This document shows positions 1 through 32,541 of a stretch of DNA of 64,000 nt, one piece after another (within the stretch, counting starts at the first letter, position 1; each line of letters starts with the position of its first letter). The notes beneath the pieces are model-generated. The model was not told where the DNA came from. It did no database searches and saw nothing but the letters and a program-made list of their open reading frames with translations. The translations under genes were made by a program, and so were the position numbers. The DNA is from Cristatella mucedo. Lineage: Eukaryota; Bryozoa; Phylactolaemata; Cristatellidae. The DNA lies in contig WPIO01000032.1 in the NCBI GenBank assembly GCA_009760855.2, positions 2,797,001 to 2,861,000 of the forward strand. The letters run 5' to 3'.

Positions 1-212
1 AATGACCTGTTTATTACACATTTAGTTGGTCTTTTCTGATTCGTCCATCGTGTAGGCTCCCCAGTATGAGGCCACGTAGTGCCTGCTGCTTCCGGATGTT
101 ACCACCAATCGTTTGGGAATGCTTTCTATACAGTATTTGTTAAGTGCCTAGAAAGTGATTCAGTTCTCTTAAGGTTCTATACAAATGTATTATTATTGTT
201 ATTACTATGAAA
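1..212 (+). mobile_element. LINE-A 3' end fragment (truncated at window start)
   Basis: The sequence cacatttagttggt..gattcgtccatcgtg, followed by a tail with aagtgcctagaaagtgattcag and (att)n, matches the 3' UTR and tail of LINE-A at 44090-44345. Its 5' part is outside the window. Confidence 0.75.
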
Positions 213-339
213 TATGGGAAATCGTTCCTGCTGCGCCAGAGAAGGGGACTTTCATTTTACCTCCGCTTTGCGTCCAGTTTAGGTTTGCCTGTAACTTAAT
301 TAAAAATGTCAGACAAAAAACATCAATATAGCGCTTTAT

Positions 340-490
340 TGCTTTCACGACCTTGGTCCCGAGGTCGTGGGTTCGATTCCTGCAGTGGGCGATCCTTTAT
401 CGCCACTGCAAGCGGTGGTGATAGCCGTAAAGGCTCTTCTGTCGCTATACAAAAAGAGGCTGTTTAATCAGCTAGGATTTTTTTTATTGT
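340..490 (+). mobile_element. SINE-A copy (head truncated)
   Basis: It keeps the tRNA-like B box (gtgggttcgattcctgc), the gcgatcctttatcgccactg stem and the body ending gaggctgtttaatcagctag. The A-box part is missing. Confidence 0.75.
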
Positions 491-1861
491 GACTTTTAAG
501 CAATTTATAAACACACATTCGTAGTTTCGCCCAAGACAAGCGGAAATGGATTCTTCGATAGAGGAGACTTCTACCAAAACCTATAAGTAAGAGACAAAAG
601 TCGGCGAGCCGCTACGTGGTCGGTCGGATGACTTTTCACGCTCGCGATTCCGCCTCGGACCGCACCGGTCGACGCGCGCTCCTTTGGATGGAGCTCTTCA
701 GCTTGCGATATGAACTCCTGTGTGTGGGCGACCCTGCCTTACCGGTCCTCCCTAGTTGTCCTTTCGCTCGCGATGACTCCCGCGGCCGGCCCCTAATTGT
801 TGAATTTCAGTCGGTCGGAGGGGGGTAGGCGGCGGAGGCGCTGGGGTGCTATCTGAGAGCAGGCCCGAAACAACCCTCAGTCGCTTGGCCACTGGCAACC
901 CCAAACTCGAGTCGGAAGCTACTCGACGGAGCATCGTATGCGTGCTTCGAGATGTTACGTTCCGACTGTGCTCCTTCTAGAGCTAGAATGACGTCCGCCG
1001 TTCGATTGCCGAAGCGGGAGCCAAGGCGTGCGCCAGGTAAGCTCGCTCAACCTATGCGAAGCGATTCGAAATGGATTAAAGCTTTCTACCAGGCTATAAA
1101 AACTAGGAAGTAGCGTGGCGAGCTGGCGTTCGGTGTACGCTCGCCAGTGGCTGACCCTAATTAGAGCGAGGCACTAGTCCTTCAGAGATAAGAAAGCGGA
1201 AGTAATAATTTTGGCGAAATAAAAAAAAACTGGCGCGCTCAAGTTGTGCGCTACGGTTACGAGCGGCGTTGAGCAGATTTTGTCAACCACGCTGGAGAGC
1301 AGCGAGAAAGGCCCTGACGAGAGACTGACGGGACGGTCTGACGTCTGCTCGGAAAACGACAACCGGACGCTCAGAACGAGCTCCTTTCTAAAGGAAAAAG
1401 AACTTCGGCAACTGAAACCTGGAAAAAAAAGATGTTAGTCGTCATTGGAAGGCTCACTCAGGAAAGGCGGTGTTTGCAGGCATCTAATTGGCGGAGAGCT
1501 CCGACTATGACGCTCTCGACGCATTCGCTTTGCTCTCGCTGTACTTCAAAAGCCCCTGCTGAAAATTGCTTCGGCTCCATCAGATCGAGGCCAGCCTGAT
1601 GGCCGGCACGTCAAAAGATTCTCTCGCCAATGGCCTTTAAGAAAAAGAATGGTACAGCGAATGTATTATCCGGAGCACCCGTGAGCACACTGGGTGCTGA
1701 ACTTGTTTTGATTCATGAGTGAGATCAAACGAGTTATATATGAGGTATATGCAAGTGCAGAAATATACAGGCATTTATAAAAAAAATATCTATATACATG
1801 TGTGTGCGTGTGCACACAATGCGTGCGTTTTACTTTCTTCTATTTTTGAATAACGCGTCAG
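491..1861. other. No gene recognised; CpG-containing stretch
   Basis: The part 600-1560 has more G+C and CpG than its surroundings, with only short frames on either strand and no family motif. It could be a promoter-type region or an exon of an unseen gene. Confidence 0.5.
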
Positions 1862-1943
1862 GCTTAGAGAGTTTATGACTGCAGAGGCTATAATAAGCCA
1901 AAGGTGGCTTATAATAGCCTCTGCAGTCATGAACTCTCTAAGC
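1862..1943. repeat. Near-perfect inverted repeat (39-bp arms, 4-nt loop)
   Basis: The arms 1862-1900 and 1905-1943 are reverse complements with two mismatches. They contain gactgcagaggct in one direction and agcctctgcagtc in the other. On either strand this forms a long hairpin. It may be a small fold-back element or an RNA hairpin; no gene is attached. Confidence 0.85.
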
Positions 1944-3309
1944 TTTAAAGGTGGCTTAAGTTTCCAAGATCCAGTTCTCCTCAACGGTGTGCATAAGGGC
2001 TTCTCAGTGCTTGAGTCGAAGCCTTTCCTTGTATTGTCTCACTCTGGCTTGCTTCTTCCATTTCGTAGCCATCACATGTCCTTAATTAGTCATCCATTGC
2101 AAGTCCAGCACCCATAACGTTAGAGGAGACCGGTGCAGGAGAAGCTCAGCATAATGAATTTAATGTGAGTTCCCTAACTTACATCCGCCAAGCAAAAGAA
2201 TCTACAACTACTTGGTTTCAAATCGATGCACAATATGGTGAGTTATTTTTTGAAAGTGCGTTTATGATTTGCCAATTGCTTGCTTCACGTAGCTGCGGGA
2301 GTCCAATTAAATAGTGAACTATAACGAAATTAAGCGATTGTCATGCTTTGGTGTCGTAGGTAGGTATACGATGGCGAGGCGGCGTACAGATCAACCAGTA
2401 TGCAACGAAGACCTTTGCGGCTGGTCAGGACGGTACTACGAAAGAAAATGTAATTGATGCGCAAATAATGCAAAAAGGGACATTGGCATGCGTAAGCTCG
2501 AACTCAATCATGTAAGGGCACAGCGTCTTTTTTCTTAATCTTAATCTAGGTGCCAGCTATTTAAATGGAAGCCAGTCCAAGTGTCCAGGACGGGTTAGAT
2601 AATCAAGTTAGACTCTAAACTTCGGAAAAACAAATTCTTCGACTTGAACTAAGCGATGGCTATTGCTATCTAGAGGGTTCACTGGTGGTGACTTGTGTTA
2701 TCTGCCCACTTACCTTTCTGTCGGCATCCCAAACGAGTGCTCTTTGTATCCATAGCAGTAGCAGTTCTGACGTCGAGCAAGCCCCCTCCCGCACGCGCGG
2801 TCGGTTCTGTCTGACCTCTCCGGTTAGCCTAGGCAGCCTACTGCCAGCAGCCAAGGGACGCCTGTGCCAGCTGCTGCTCATAAGCGAGCAATGGCGGCCT
2901 AGTGGCTTAGCTCTGCTCATTAAAATCTTGAAGCAAAGCTCAACAAAGCCTCTTTAAACGTGTTACCTCTCAGACGCAATATCCACTGTGTGGGGATAGT
3001 GGCCTTTTTTATTCATTGCAAATTTATTTTTACCACACCGGACGTCTCGGACAAGATCGCCCCCTTTTCTGCCTGATAGCAACAGCGTCTCTGCGGTCCT
3101 TTGGGGCTAAACTTTAGGCCTCACGAGTTAGTTGAGAACTTTTACAAGTAGGTTCGCAGGGAACCTGGATAACTGATATTCACGGAATTGGTGTCGTGGA
3201 TATTGCAAATAAATCATTCTGCCGTCAATGATCAAGGAAAAACTTTTCTGGCAAAGCTTTGATATGAAATGGCAGAGTTAACAGCCTCTTTTTAATATTA
3301 TCGTAGCTT
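1944..3309. other. No gene or repeat recognised
   Basis: Short overlapping frames at 2666-2957 on both strands have no recognisable motif. Confidence 0.5.
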
Positions 3310-3400
3310 AATAATAATAATATATTTGCATAGTGCCCTCAGAACTGAATCTCTTTCTAGGCACTTTACGGTTTTTGTAAAGAAGCATGAGTACTTGCCC
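3310..3400 (-). mobile_element. LINE-A tail remnant
   Basis: It shows (aat)n followed by gtgccctcagaactgaatct and ttctaggcactttac, the reverse complement of the LINE-A terminal motif. Only the last part of the element remains. Confidence 0.55.
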
Positions 3401-4388
3401 TCAATTACAAATGCAACGATTCAGGCTTCAGTGTTAGTGCACCAAATTAAAAGTTCCGTCGTGCCGAAATTCAATAACCGCCCGGGAAAGAATATAAGCG
3501 TGGCATAGATTTAGTGGTCCATCGACTTACCAGCCTTATAGAAGATCATTCGCCCTTGAACGACATAACGAAGAATTTAAATATTTGAAGCGAGGGTGTG
3601 TTTTTAAAAGCGGCGCTGTGTTACTTTCGAAATGGAAGTCGCTAAATGACTTTCGGAGATCAGTCGATTGATTGAAAGACAGCTCGATTGATTTTGATCA
3701 ATCTCTCTGTCAATTTTCCCCGGAAGAATGATAACTCTGTAGTTTAGCCTTCGCTTTAGAAGCTGTGCCGGTGCTGAGAGGACCTGTACTGGTTGAATAA
3801 TACTGAGCAACAAGCGTTGCGATCGCCGCCTCACCAGCTCCCCTTCCCAGCCAAAATAGTGAGATAAAGGGGAGTTTCAGGCCTTTATTTTTAGGCCCTA
3901 GCCGCTGTGTAGTCAAACCAACCGCTACCGCTTTGCATAGTCAGAATCAGCAGTTTTTAGCAGTTTTCTGAGCATTGCAAATCGATTTGCGGAACAGTTC
4001 GTCCTAATTTTGTTTTGCCTCGATGTTCGATGTGGAAGGTTTGCAAGTGGCAGAGGTGAAGAACTGATGCTATTGTAGCTAGTCTTAACGACTCAGTAGT
4101 ACATCGCTCGCTGTTCTGCTGTCTTTAATGCCAGCAAGTGTACAGACTGAAGGTAGCTAATAGGGAGCTGGCTTCATGCAACGCTCTCATAAACAGCGCT
4201 TTCGATGGAATGCAGGTGCCAGCTGTTCATTGAAGGGACACTTTAAGACGCTTAGTGCAGCTCGGCATGAGGCCGTCGGCTGAGAGACCTTAATATAAAG
4301 AAAATGATCAGGATTTAAAAGCTAGTGCTGTTAAAAAGAAAGCAGGTGACTCAGAGGAAACCCCAAAACAAAGTAAACCACAAAACTC
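3401..4388. other. No gene recognised
   Basis: The only structure noticed is a small self-complementary stretch around 3659-3710 (repeated gattgatt). There is no long frame. Confidence 0.5.
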
Positions 4389-4751
4389 TTATTTTACCTC
4401 AGAATTTTTCACGTTTGCACTGCGCTGCTGGTACCAAGTTTCATTTGACTGTTCGCCAAAAAAGCTTTTGGGGTTGCTCTTTGTGTTCCTGATAAGAGCG
4501 TCGAGCCGTTGACCGAAGACACCAGGTCTCCTGTCTGCCTCTTTATCAGATGACCAACACATGGTTGAGATAGATGATCGACTGACGAGGCTTGAACCGC
4601 CTACTTGAGCGAGTCTCCCTCCACTCGCTGGCTGCCAGTCGCTCCTGTTTCGTATCATGCTATTCGGAATGACAGATATGTCCGGTCTCCCCGGGCTGTT
4701 CTTCTTCTGTGGATCACATTGACGCTTGTCAATCAATCGCAAGCGAAGCCT
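4389..4751 (-). CDS. Hypothetical exon-like ORF (ORF B), related to ORF A
   Basis: The open frame of about 120 codons has no ATG at its start but is preceded by a possible acceptor (ttctatctag|AGG) and contains a possible donor near its end (TCTGAG|gtaaaa at 4397). The product has PDISVIPNS then SDWQ, similar in order and spacing to PHISVVPKS..DWQ of ORF A. It may be an internal exon of an unrecognised gene or a decayed duplicate. Its downstream edge lies next to the LINE-A fragment at 4795. Confidence 0.25.
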   Translation of the reverse strand, partial: RLRLRLIDKRQCDPQKKNSPGRPDISVIPNSMIRNRSDWQPASGGRLAQVGGSSLVSRSSISTMCWSSDKEADRRPGVFGQRLDALIRNTKSNPKSFFGEQSNETWYQQRSANVKNSEVK

Positions 4752-4794
4752 CTAGATAGAACCTTTTTGCTGAGACTTTTTACGGGTGAAATGC

Positions 4795-5306
4795 TCATTT
4801 AGGTCACTTCATTCTTTGGCTCCAGCCTATCTCTCAGATCTACTCCCCCATCAGGCCAAGCATCGTACCACCCGCTTTTCGGAATCCAACAGTCTACAAA
4901 TACCTCGTACAAACCTTAAAATCCTTTGGAGACCGTGCAGTTAGTTCGTATGCTCTCAAAGCCTGGAACTCCCTCCCGACCTGCGTCTGAATATCCCCTG
5001 ACTTGACCACATTTAAAAGGAACTTAAAAACACACCTATTTAGGACAGCATTTAGTGGGTCCCTGTGATTCGTCCTTGATGTGCTTATGCGTGCTGACAC
5101 TGTGCATGCTGCCACTAACCACATTTGCATGCTGACCCTGTGCATGTCACCCCTAACCATGTTATTCATTTTGTTTGTTTATCAAGCATGATATCACTCA
5201 CCATTCAATTGCATTTCCCTTTGCAGCAAATGTAAAGCGCCTAGAGAGAGATTGAGTTCTCTGAGGGCGCTTTATCAAGTGCATTATTATTGTATTATTA
5301 TTATTG
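4795..5306 (+). mobile_element. LINE-A 3' fragment
   Basis: It is closely similar to 43830-44345, from gtcacttcattctttggctc through the 3' UTR to aaagcgcctagagagagatt and (att)n. It is 5'-truncated, as usual for target-primed reverse transcription. The last codons of ORF2 and the whole tail are present. Confidence 0.85.
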
Positions 5307-8220
5307 GAGGCACAGTCAGCATCGATGGTTTAGCCGTTCACTGTTAAGGAATGTGACTCGCATTTTTTCGTGATATCGTCAGTCGTTGCGGATGTGGTGA
5401 CGTCCAAGGTCGGCTCTGTGTGCTCCAGGGCTGATTTTCGCTTTTGCTGTCGCACCTGCAAACACCGTGGCCCGTCAAGTCAGTGCGACAATGTACGCCA
5501 TTGGCTAATTTAAACAGCACTGGACTCAGGATCAGCCGTCTTTGAGACTTGACGGCCATTTCTCACGTATGTTTATGGAGGATTATGTTTTTATAATATA
5601 GTAGTATAGTAATATAGTAATATATATATATATATATCGTCAATTAAATGACGTGTCAATAAATTAATCACAATCCTGAAAGCTACGATCCCATGGGATT
5701 CATAATGTCCCAAAAAGTGCACATCCTTGATGCTCATCTCAATAAATTCAAGAAGAGCATAAGAAAAACTTACTTAGAGGGAGCGCTTTTGTCAGCTTAT
5801 ACGGAAATTTTGAACGTCATTACCGTGAGCAGTAAAAATAAAACATAAGGATTTACTAAATTTGGGGCTCCTTCGAGAAAGGCATATGCAGTTCAGCCAC
5901 AAATATAAAATATGTACCCATTTCTTAACCCTTTTGAGTGATCATTTTTGTACAACTTTTGAGTAAATATATGCCTGTTTTGATTCATCCGCTGCTGTTT
6001 CTGACTAAATGTGAACCGAAAGACAGATAATTGTCTTTATTCTTATCGGAAATGGGTTGGTTTCAAGTTAATCACTGTTATGGTTATAAAAGAAAAATTT
6101 AACTTCTAGTTTCTTAGCCAGTTTGGTACAGTGCAGATAGATGCACTCACTCACTGACAGATGCAGGCAGCATACAACGTACTAGTAGGTCATTGAGCTG
6201 GTTGAACTCAAAGTAAGGAGGAATGCTCGAAAGGATGTCAGCTGAACGACACTGCAGACGTGCAAAAAATTGGTTGAAGTTTGCTGTTAAGGTAGCAGTG
6301 CTGTAAGAAGTAATTCCGGCGCTTCTCTCAAGCAGCCCTCTAATCATTCTGCTACTGGGCTGCAGAGCTTCGGAGAGTGAAGCTAACTACTCTCCTGCTT
6401 ATAGAAGAGCTTCAGGGTAGTTGGGCACGTTCAACAGCCAGTCATCTACGACGTCACAAATCTTTGACCGATAGCCACCGGCAGAAAAGGTATTCCTTAT
6501 TAGCCAAGCTGGTGCAGCCCTAGAGCAACCTTGATCGACACTGCTGCATATTGGAATTCTTGGGCGACTTGTTACATATAGTCTAATGCCCGAATGCCAC
6601 GTCATTTAGCATATTTTAAAGCCGGTTTAAAACGACCCATTCTGGCGACCCGGTGACCGACTAGATCTAGAAAAGCTAGAGCCGCTCAAATGAGATTGAT
6701 TCTTACATGTAGCGCTAAGTAGCCGCATCGCGTGGAATACCGCTTTCTTCATGCTCAAAATAACTATTAGCCACTCAAAAATGATTGCCCTCGTCTGGAA
6801 ATAGGTTGTGAAATTTGACACCCTCTTTAATAGCCCCGCTAAGCGCTCTCTCGTAGCTCTCTACTCGGCAGCCTCCCCTCCCCCCCCCCGCCCGGAGTCA
6901 ATCATAAAAGATCCTGAATCCCTCTAGAGGCAGACTCTTTGGGTGCTCGCCGCCCAGCGAGCGGCTTGATCCTCAGTACAAGCCCGAAAGCATCTCCCAG
7001 GGAAATCTGATCGCTCTTCGGGGAAGGACTACAGATATACAAGGGGCTGACGGCAATGTCAATGCGGCTTACTACTTCCGGGTAGGCTTCGGGGGGGGGG
7101 GAGGCATCACTAAGCACGACGAGCTCTAGCGATGCTAGCGACAACTTACAGGCACCTCCCAACTTCTTACCCGTGTCGGTCAGTGGCCAAAACATCACAA
7201 ATGATGGTTACCGAAAAATGTACTCCTTATATACATGCGTCGGCTCCTTCCTAATTGGTTGCACCACCGTTAATTGTGAAATACATGAGAAAAGAACTTC
7301 ATGAGATTATTTTTAAGCCATCTAAAGTCTTTTATATTGGAAATTCATCGAAGCTTATGATGAAGCATCTAACTTATTCACATGTCACTTGATGTTCGGG
7401 GCCTTAGGTCGCACTATTATGCTAAGAGGGTCGCAAGGAGCCCTTTTGCTCCCTTTTCTAGAACTGCCTAACGATGCGAAGTCGAGGCTATAGCTCTTAG
7501 ATGTTGGGAGCTTTCTGTGAGGTAGAATTACAATGGCTAGTGACTTCAGTATATGGAATACATTTGGCGCTTATCTAGAAACGTACCCATCGGCGAGGGT
7601 CTAGCTAGTCTCTGCGTCGAGTCATACTTTCCACGTGCTAGGCTTTATCGCCATTTCCACGCGTAACTGATAGTTTTGACATCTGAAAATTTCTTTCAGC
7701 ACAGGTTCAGCTTCGTTGATCAGTTTAGATGTTGCCCACATGTTGCCATTAACAACCCGAGACGAGAAATAAACCCCTAAAACGAATATCTCCATGCGAA
7801 GTCAGCATTCGGGCAAAGAGCTTCGTAGGACGTGCACAGCTCTCTCTTGCATTCTGGCATTCACCATTATCTTCATTATTTGATTGGTTTTAAAGTTTTG
7901 GCCGGCATCTCCAGTGCCTATTCATACGCCGGGTAATTTAGTCGGTAATGCAAACAACGATTTGTTAGCTAAGGAAAAGCACTACTATACGCATATTTAT
8001 AACTGCATAACTCACCTACGCTTTTTATCTATAACACTTTATATCTTCTAATAGCGCTAGCTCTCCAAGCTCTTTTTGGGAGAGCAGATTTTAGAAGGTG
8101 GTTCATGAAGTGGCAGAGCATTGCAATTCCGCCACTTCAACCCTACAAGGGCGAGCCAGCTAGACAAGGCCTAGTTTCGGCCGTATCGGACACGAAATGA
8201 CTAACCTTGTCCAATCGAGC
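5307..8220. other. No gene recognised; simple repeats and homopolymer runs
   Basis: It contains an AT repeat (5590-5638), a C run (about 6880-6890) and a G run (about 7092-7101). The minus-strand frame 6902-7198 is open but unlike any known protein. Confidence 0.5.
5590..5638. repeat. AT-rich simple repeat
   Basis: tagtatagtaatatagtaat runs into (at)n. Confidence 0.8.
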
Positions 8221-8261
8221 GCTCTGAAACTTCGTCCAATGGAGGGACGAAGTTTCAGAGC
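8221..8261. repeat. Perfect inverted repeat (17-bp arms)
   Basis: The left arm gctctgaaacttcgtcc and right arm ggacgaagtttcagagc are separated by seven bases. The palindrome also explains why overlapping frames on both strands here read the same short peptide. Confidence 0.85.
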
Positions 8262-10226
8262 CACAGCCATGCGGAGCTCGAAACAGCCACGGCGCACATA
8301 CTCAAAGGGGCTCGGCGGTGCTACGTTTGTTTGTCTTCGGGTACTATCGAGCAATACCACGTGCCTCGCAACAATAATCAATGGACGCTGTCAAACCAGA
8401 CGCTAGCTCGTCGCCGGCCAGTATGTGTATGCAGACGCTATTTGGAGGTCGCGCTGATAAGATAACGGAGTTAATTCAAGAGCCTCCCGACAGTTTATTG
8501 AGAAGCGACTATCAATAAAATCTATTTTTGAAGTGCTGTCCATAAACGAATGAACCGACGCATCTTCGAGTTCCTCAATAAGTTTCTAATATTGACCATT
8601 TTGTGAAACAGATCAGCTGGATAGAGCGAGATTTATGTATGATGCACGACACTCTGCTACGATGTCAGAACTGCTTCTATTGGAGCTCGTGCTGCATTCG
8701 TCGTGGTAGCAGGGGCGCAGATTTTGCCTGAGCTATGGATAGGTATTGGGACATTGTTATTCACATTCCCCTCATCTGTGCATAATATTATTAGCAAAGG
8801 TAATGCAGAAAATTTGTAAGAAAGGTAGTCACCGGATCCGCCCGTCGACGCTGTGTTTGTAACTAATGTTCGTAATGTTTGTAACAAACTAATTGCCACA
8901 CAGACCCATAAACAAATAATTTCGCACAGGAAGAGTATTTTGATCCCCGTGACTGCATAATGAGAGTACTCTTATAGTGTAATATCGTTCATAATACGTC
9001 GATTGGATTCGAAAATTTGATTATGTATAATGCCGGTTTATCAGCCAAGATTTTATCGCTAGCAGAAGCCGTAGTATGGACTTTTTAATCAATGCTTTCG
9101 TGAACTTCTGTTATCGGGATGGCTAATTCCATGCTTCGAAAGCAGCCATGAAAGGGTCTTCAAGATCAGAATAATTGTAATATAAGGCTGCATATGAGGT
9201 CCGCAGGATCAAAATTCTTCTTTCCCCGTCGACCTACAAACCAGAACTAGACTTGGATTCAGAAGTGCTGATTAAGTTTTTTCCTTTTCCAGTAAATTTT
9301 TTGCCTCATTTCTTATTTATTATTATCCTAACATTGCTCACTGCTAGTAGCTCGAATCTCCAGCATGTATTTCTTGCTCTAGCCCTTATATTAAAACTTC
9401 GGCACTTAAAGAAGTATTTATAATTTGATTGATCCTACCTGTTTTTCCTCAGGGAACGAATTAAGAATATTGAGCACAAAATTGGTTCTTATATTGGATG
9501 TTGAGCCACTTCAAGTCTTACAAGGTTGTTCTGGCGTCGTCCGTCAAAGCCAATGGCACAAGTTCTATCGGGAAATCCTGTAAATAGATCATAATGCATA
9601 ATCTTGTTGAATCACCTCACTAAAATTAGTTCCTGGCTAAAGCGAGATGAGACCTTAACTCGCGAGTGGTCGGGCCGAAAGGATTTGGACCTAATTTCAT
9701 ATCACGCACTGTGTAAGCTAGCCCAAAACCAATAGACTTGTGAGTACCTAACGCGAGACCCACTGTTCTTTTTGGCTACATCATAACACGTCCCGCATTT
9801 CCTTGTACTCAACTATCCACGAAAACTCGACAATTTTCATATGCGAATGCATATCGGCAAGCCGAATTCGATAGAGGATTCGGAAATTAAATTCGAAGGT
9901 CACGCCAGCGTACATATTCCACCCACGTCGCTGCGACTTAAGCTCCTCGTGTCAGCTACATACCCGCCATTGTATCGGTAAACAGAAGATAGCTTCATGC
10001 CGAAAGAGTGATTTAATTCTTGTCGCTCATTATCGTGTAATCCGTCTTCAAAACCGGTTCAATGAGCATGTCCTCTATTTAATCTGTGCCTCAATATCGA
10101 TGGGTTGCAGGCAATACTTCAGGTTGCGGTGCAATGAACTTTGCCATTCAGCCTGCTCAGCTCACATTTTTAAAAAAACCTGTCCCTAGCAGATGACAGC
10201 TATCTCAACGCTACTGCAGCTGAACC
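8262..10226. other. AT-rich, no gene recognised
   Basis: Stops are frequent in all frames, and I see no repeat family. Confidence 0.5.
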
Positions 10227-10685
10227 ATGCAGACGAGACGTCGAGCGGAAGCTAAGCTTGCAGACGAGACGTCAAGCGAAAGCCAGCTAGCTACCAACGT
10301 CATGGCGTCCGCTAAACAGGCGAGCAGTTGGGTATTAGGCAGCACGCTATCTAGCAGAGAAAACGGCGAAGTCAGCGGCAACCGCTCGTCAGACGACCGT
10401 CGCTCTTCAGAGAAAAGCGGCTTTCAGTGGCTAACTGAAAAGCTGCGGTCTTTGCTGGTCGGGCGCAGACGAAAGGCGGAAAACAAGGAAGACACACCCA
10501 AGCCGCATATATCCGTCGTGCCAAAAAGCATTAAGAAAATTAACCACGACTGGCAGCAAGTGGATGGTGATGCCTTTAGCAGCGCCCAGCGTCAAGACAC
10601 TGCTGCCAGTCCTCCTCAAGAGAGGTCAAGTCGGATGGCTCACCGAATCGCAGCTCTTCGCCGAGGGAGCAGGTTCACTGCCTAG
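10227..10685 (+). CDS. Hypothetical ORF, 152 residues (ORF A)
   Basis: This is an uninterrupted ATG-to-stop frame in a region otherwise full of stops. It has an in-frame TGA just before the ATG (tga acc ATG). The product is hydrophilic, basic and Ser-rich, with no signal peptide or membrane segment. A central block PHISVVPKS followed by DWQ resembles a block in the minus-strand ORF at 4389-4751. A 31-bp direct duplication (10230 and 10261) lies near the start and shifts frame between copies, which argues against strong protein constraint. I do not recognise the family. It could be a single-exon gene, an exon or chance. Confidence 0.3.
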   Translation: MQTRRRAEAKLADETSSESQLATNVMASAKQASSWVLGSTLSSRENGEVSGNRSSDDRRSSEKSGFQWLTEKLRSLLVGRRRKAENKEDTPKPHISVVPKSIKKINHDWQQVDGDAFSSAQRQDTAASPPQERSSRMAHRIAALRRGSRFTA

Positions 10686-12139
10686 CATTCGCCTATCAAG
10701 TCGCGTCATCCGAGATGTTGTGGTAAAGAAAGATGGGTAGCGGAGCAAGCAATACTGTACCACTCGTGTGCTTTGTCCAAAATATTGTTGCTTGAGTACC
10801 AATCGTGATGCTCCTTTGATGTGAGCCATTCGTAAGATCTTCACTACAACAGCTTAGGCATCCGTAGGATGCAAAGGCTCATCACACCACAGCCTGAAAT
10901 AGAGCCAAAATGACCGTGCTTATTGTTTGGGATGTGCTTTCCAGTAGCCTGCAGTCCATCAGCTACGTACACCACGTCATCTGGAATATAGCAAGAGGCT
11001 GTAGCCCCACCCAGAGGTAGGCACGACTTTAAAAAAAGATGCTTTAGTAACATTTCCTCGCTCAGGCAAGGTTCATTCAGCTTTCTTCGTGGTTCAGTGA
11101 TCCACTTGCAAATTCGGAGCTACATTCAAGAATGTCATGATTTATTACTACTTAAGGCAGCTAAATCGTTTTACCATTTTCTGACATTGAGGCATGCAAT
11201 CCATAACCGGACGGCTAGTTATGGATATACCTGTCCGATGTAGCCCTGCTGTCGCGAGGGCGTCCCACCACTGTTGAAAGCAAGCAGGCCTCTTGGTCCC
11301 TGCTCTAAGAAAAAGGAGATAATTAGCTCATGTCTATCCTACCAGCGCTTGAAACATTAATGCTATCAAACGTGAGCTTCAAGGACGATGAGTTGGAAGC
11401 AGTCATGACAAAAACAATATAAGCTTGACTGCTTCCTTCTCACTAGCAGCAAGTCCGCTACAAACCAAATTCCCCCTAAACCAAAGCTGGAAAAGGAAAT
11501 CAGTTTCCAAGGCAATGGAGGCGTTTTAATTTATCGTCGGTTGCAAGCCGCATTTGGATCAGCCGACCTTTACCTTTTTTTGTTTGGTCAGCAAGGTCAT
11601 GCACCCACATACAGCATCGGCCCAGCCGCTAGCATTGCTGAACACAATTCATTCCTCTATCGATCAGCCAGGCAGTTGCACTCATTTAAAACGGTTTTGT
11701 TCAACGTAGCCCCACCCATTGTGATGTAACATGTTGCTGAAACAAGCCAGCCAGAAGCATTGAGAACAGTTCCGCCTGTTTCTTTTCTTTTGAGAGGGCA
11801 TACATGGCAGGGCTAGCGATGCCGACAGTCTCAGCCTGCCGTCTGTCAAACATGCAGGCTGTCCACACAGCAGCAGGCTCGCAATCGCCACAGCAGCAAT
11901 AACGAAATCGAAGCCTCGTCAGTTTTTGGGTGGCAAGCTGCTCGACAGTGAGACCTGCTCGACTGTGCGAACCCGATCGCTCAGCACCACGACAGATGGT
12001 GTCGCGGTCAAGTTCTGACGTCGGAGTAGCACTGCCTTGCCACACCGCTGCTTTGAAGGAGTCGACAATGATGCATGGGGGGTCGACCCTCTGGGCCAGT
12101 AGAGCCAGCGACGGCGGCGAGGCAAGTGGCTACTGGCTA
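10686..12139. other. Region downstream of SUPV3L1, includes its probable 3' UTR
   Basis: It lies 3' of the SUPV3L1 stop on the minus strand. One AATAAA candidate is at 11141-11146. The minus-strand frames at 11682-12125 are unlike known proteins and probably UTR or chance. Confidence 0.4.
11141..11146 (-). terminator. Possible SUPV3L1 polyadenylation signal
   Basis: This is an AATAAA hexamer on the minus strand about 1 kb downstream of the SUPV3L1 stop. No transcript evidence is available. The hexamer is short and could be chance, so treat it as a candidate only. Confidence 0.2.

Positions 12140-32541
<20,402 letters not shown>

Noticed and set aside
3370-3395. Resemblance of gtaaagaagcatgag to the miR-1 sequence
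   Set aside because: It lies in a LINE-A tail remnant (similar sequence at 57390), with no hairpin arm beside it.
6902-7198. 98-codon minus-strand frame
   Set aside because: It includes a G/C homopolymer run and shows no domain or splice context; kept only as a note.
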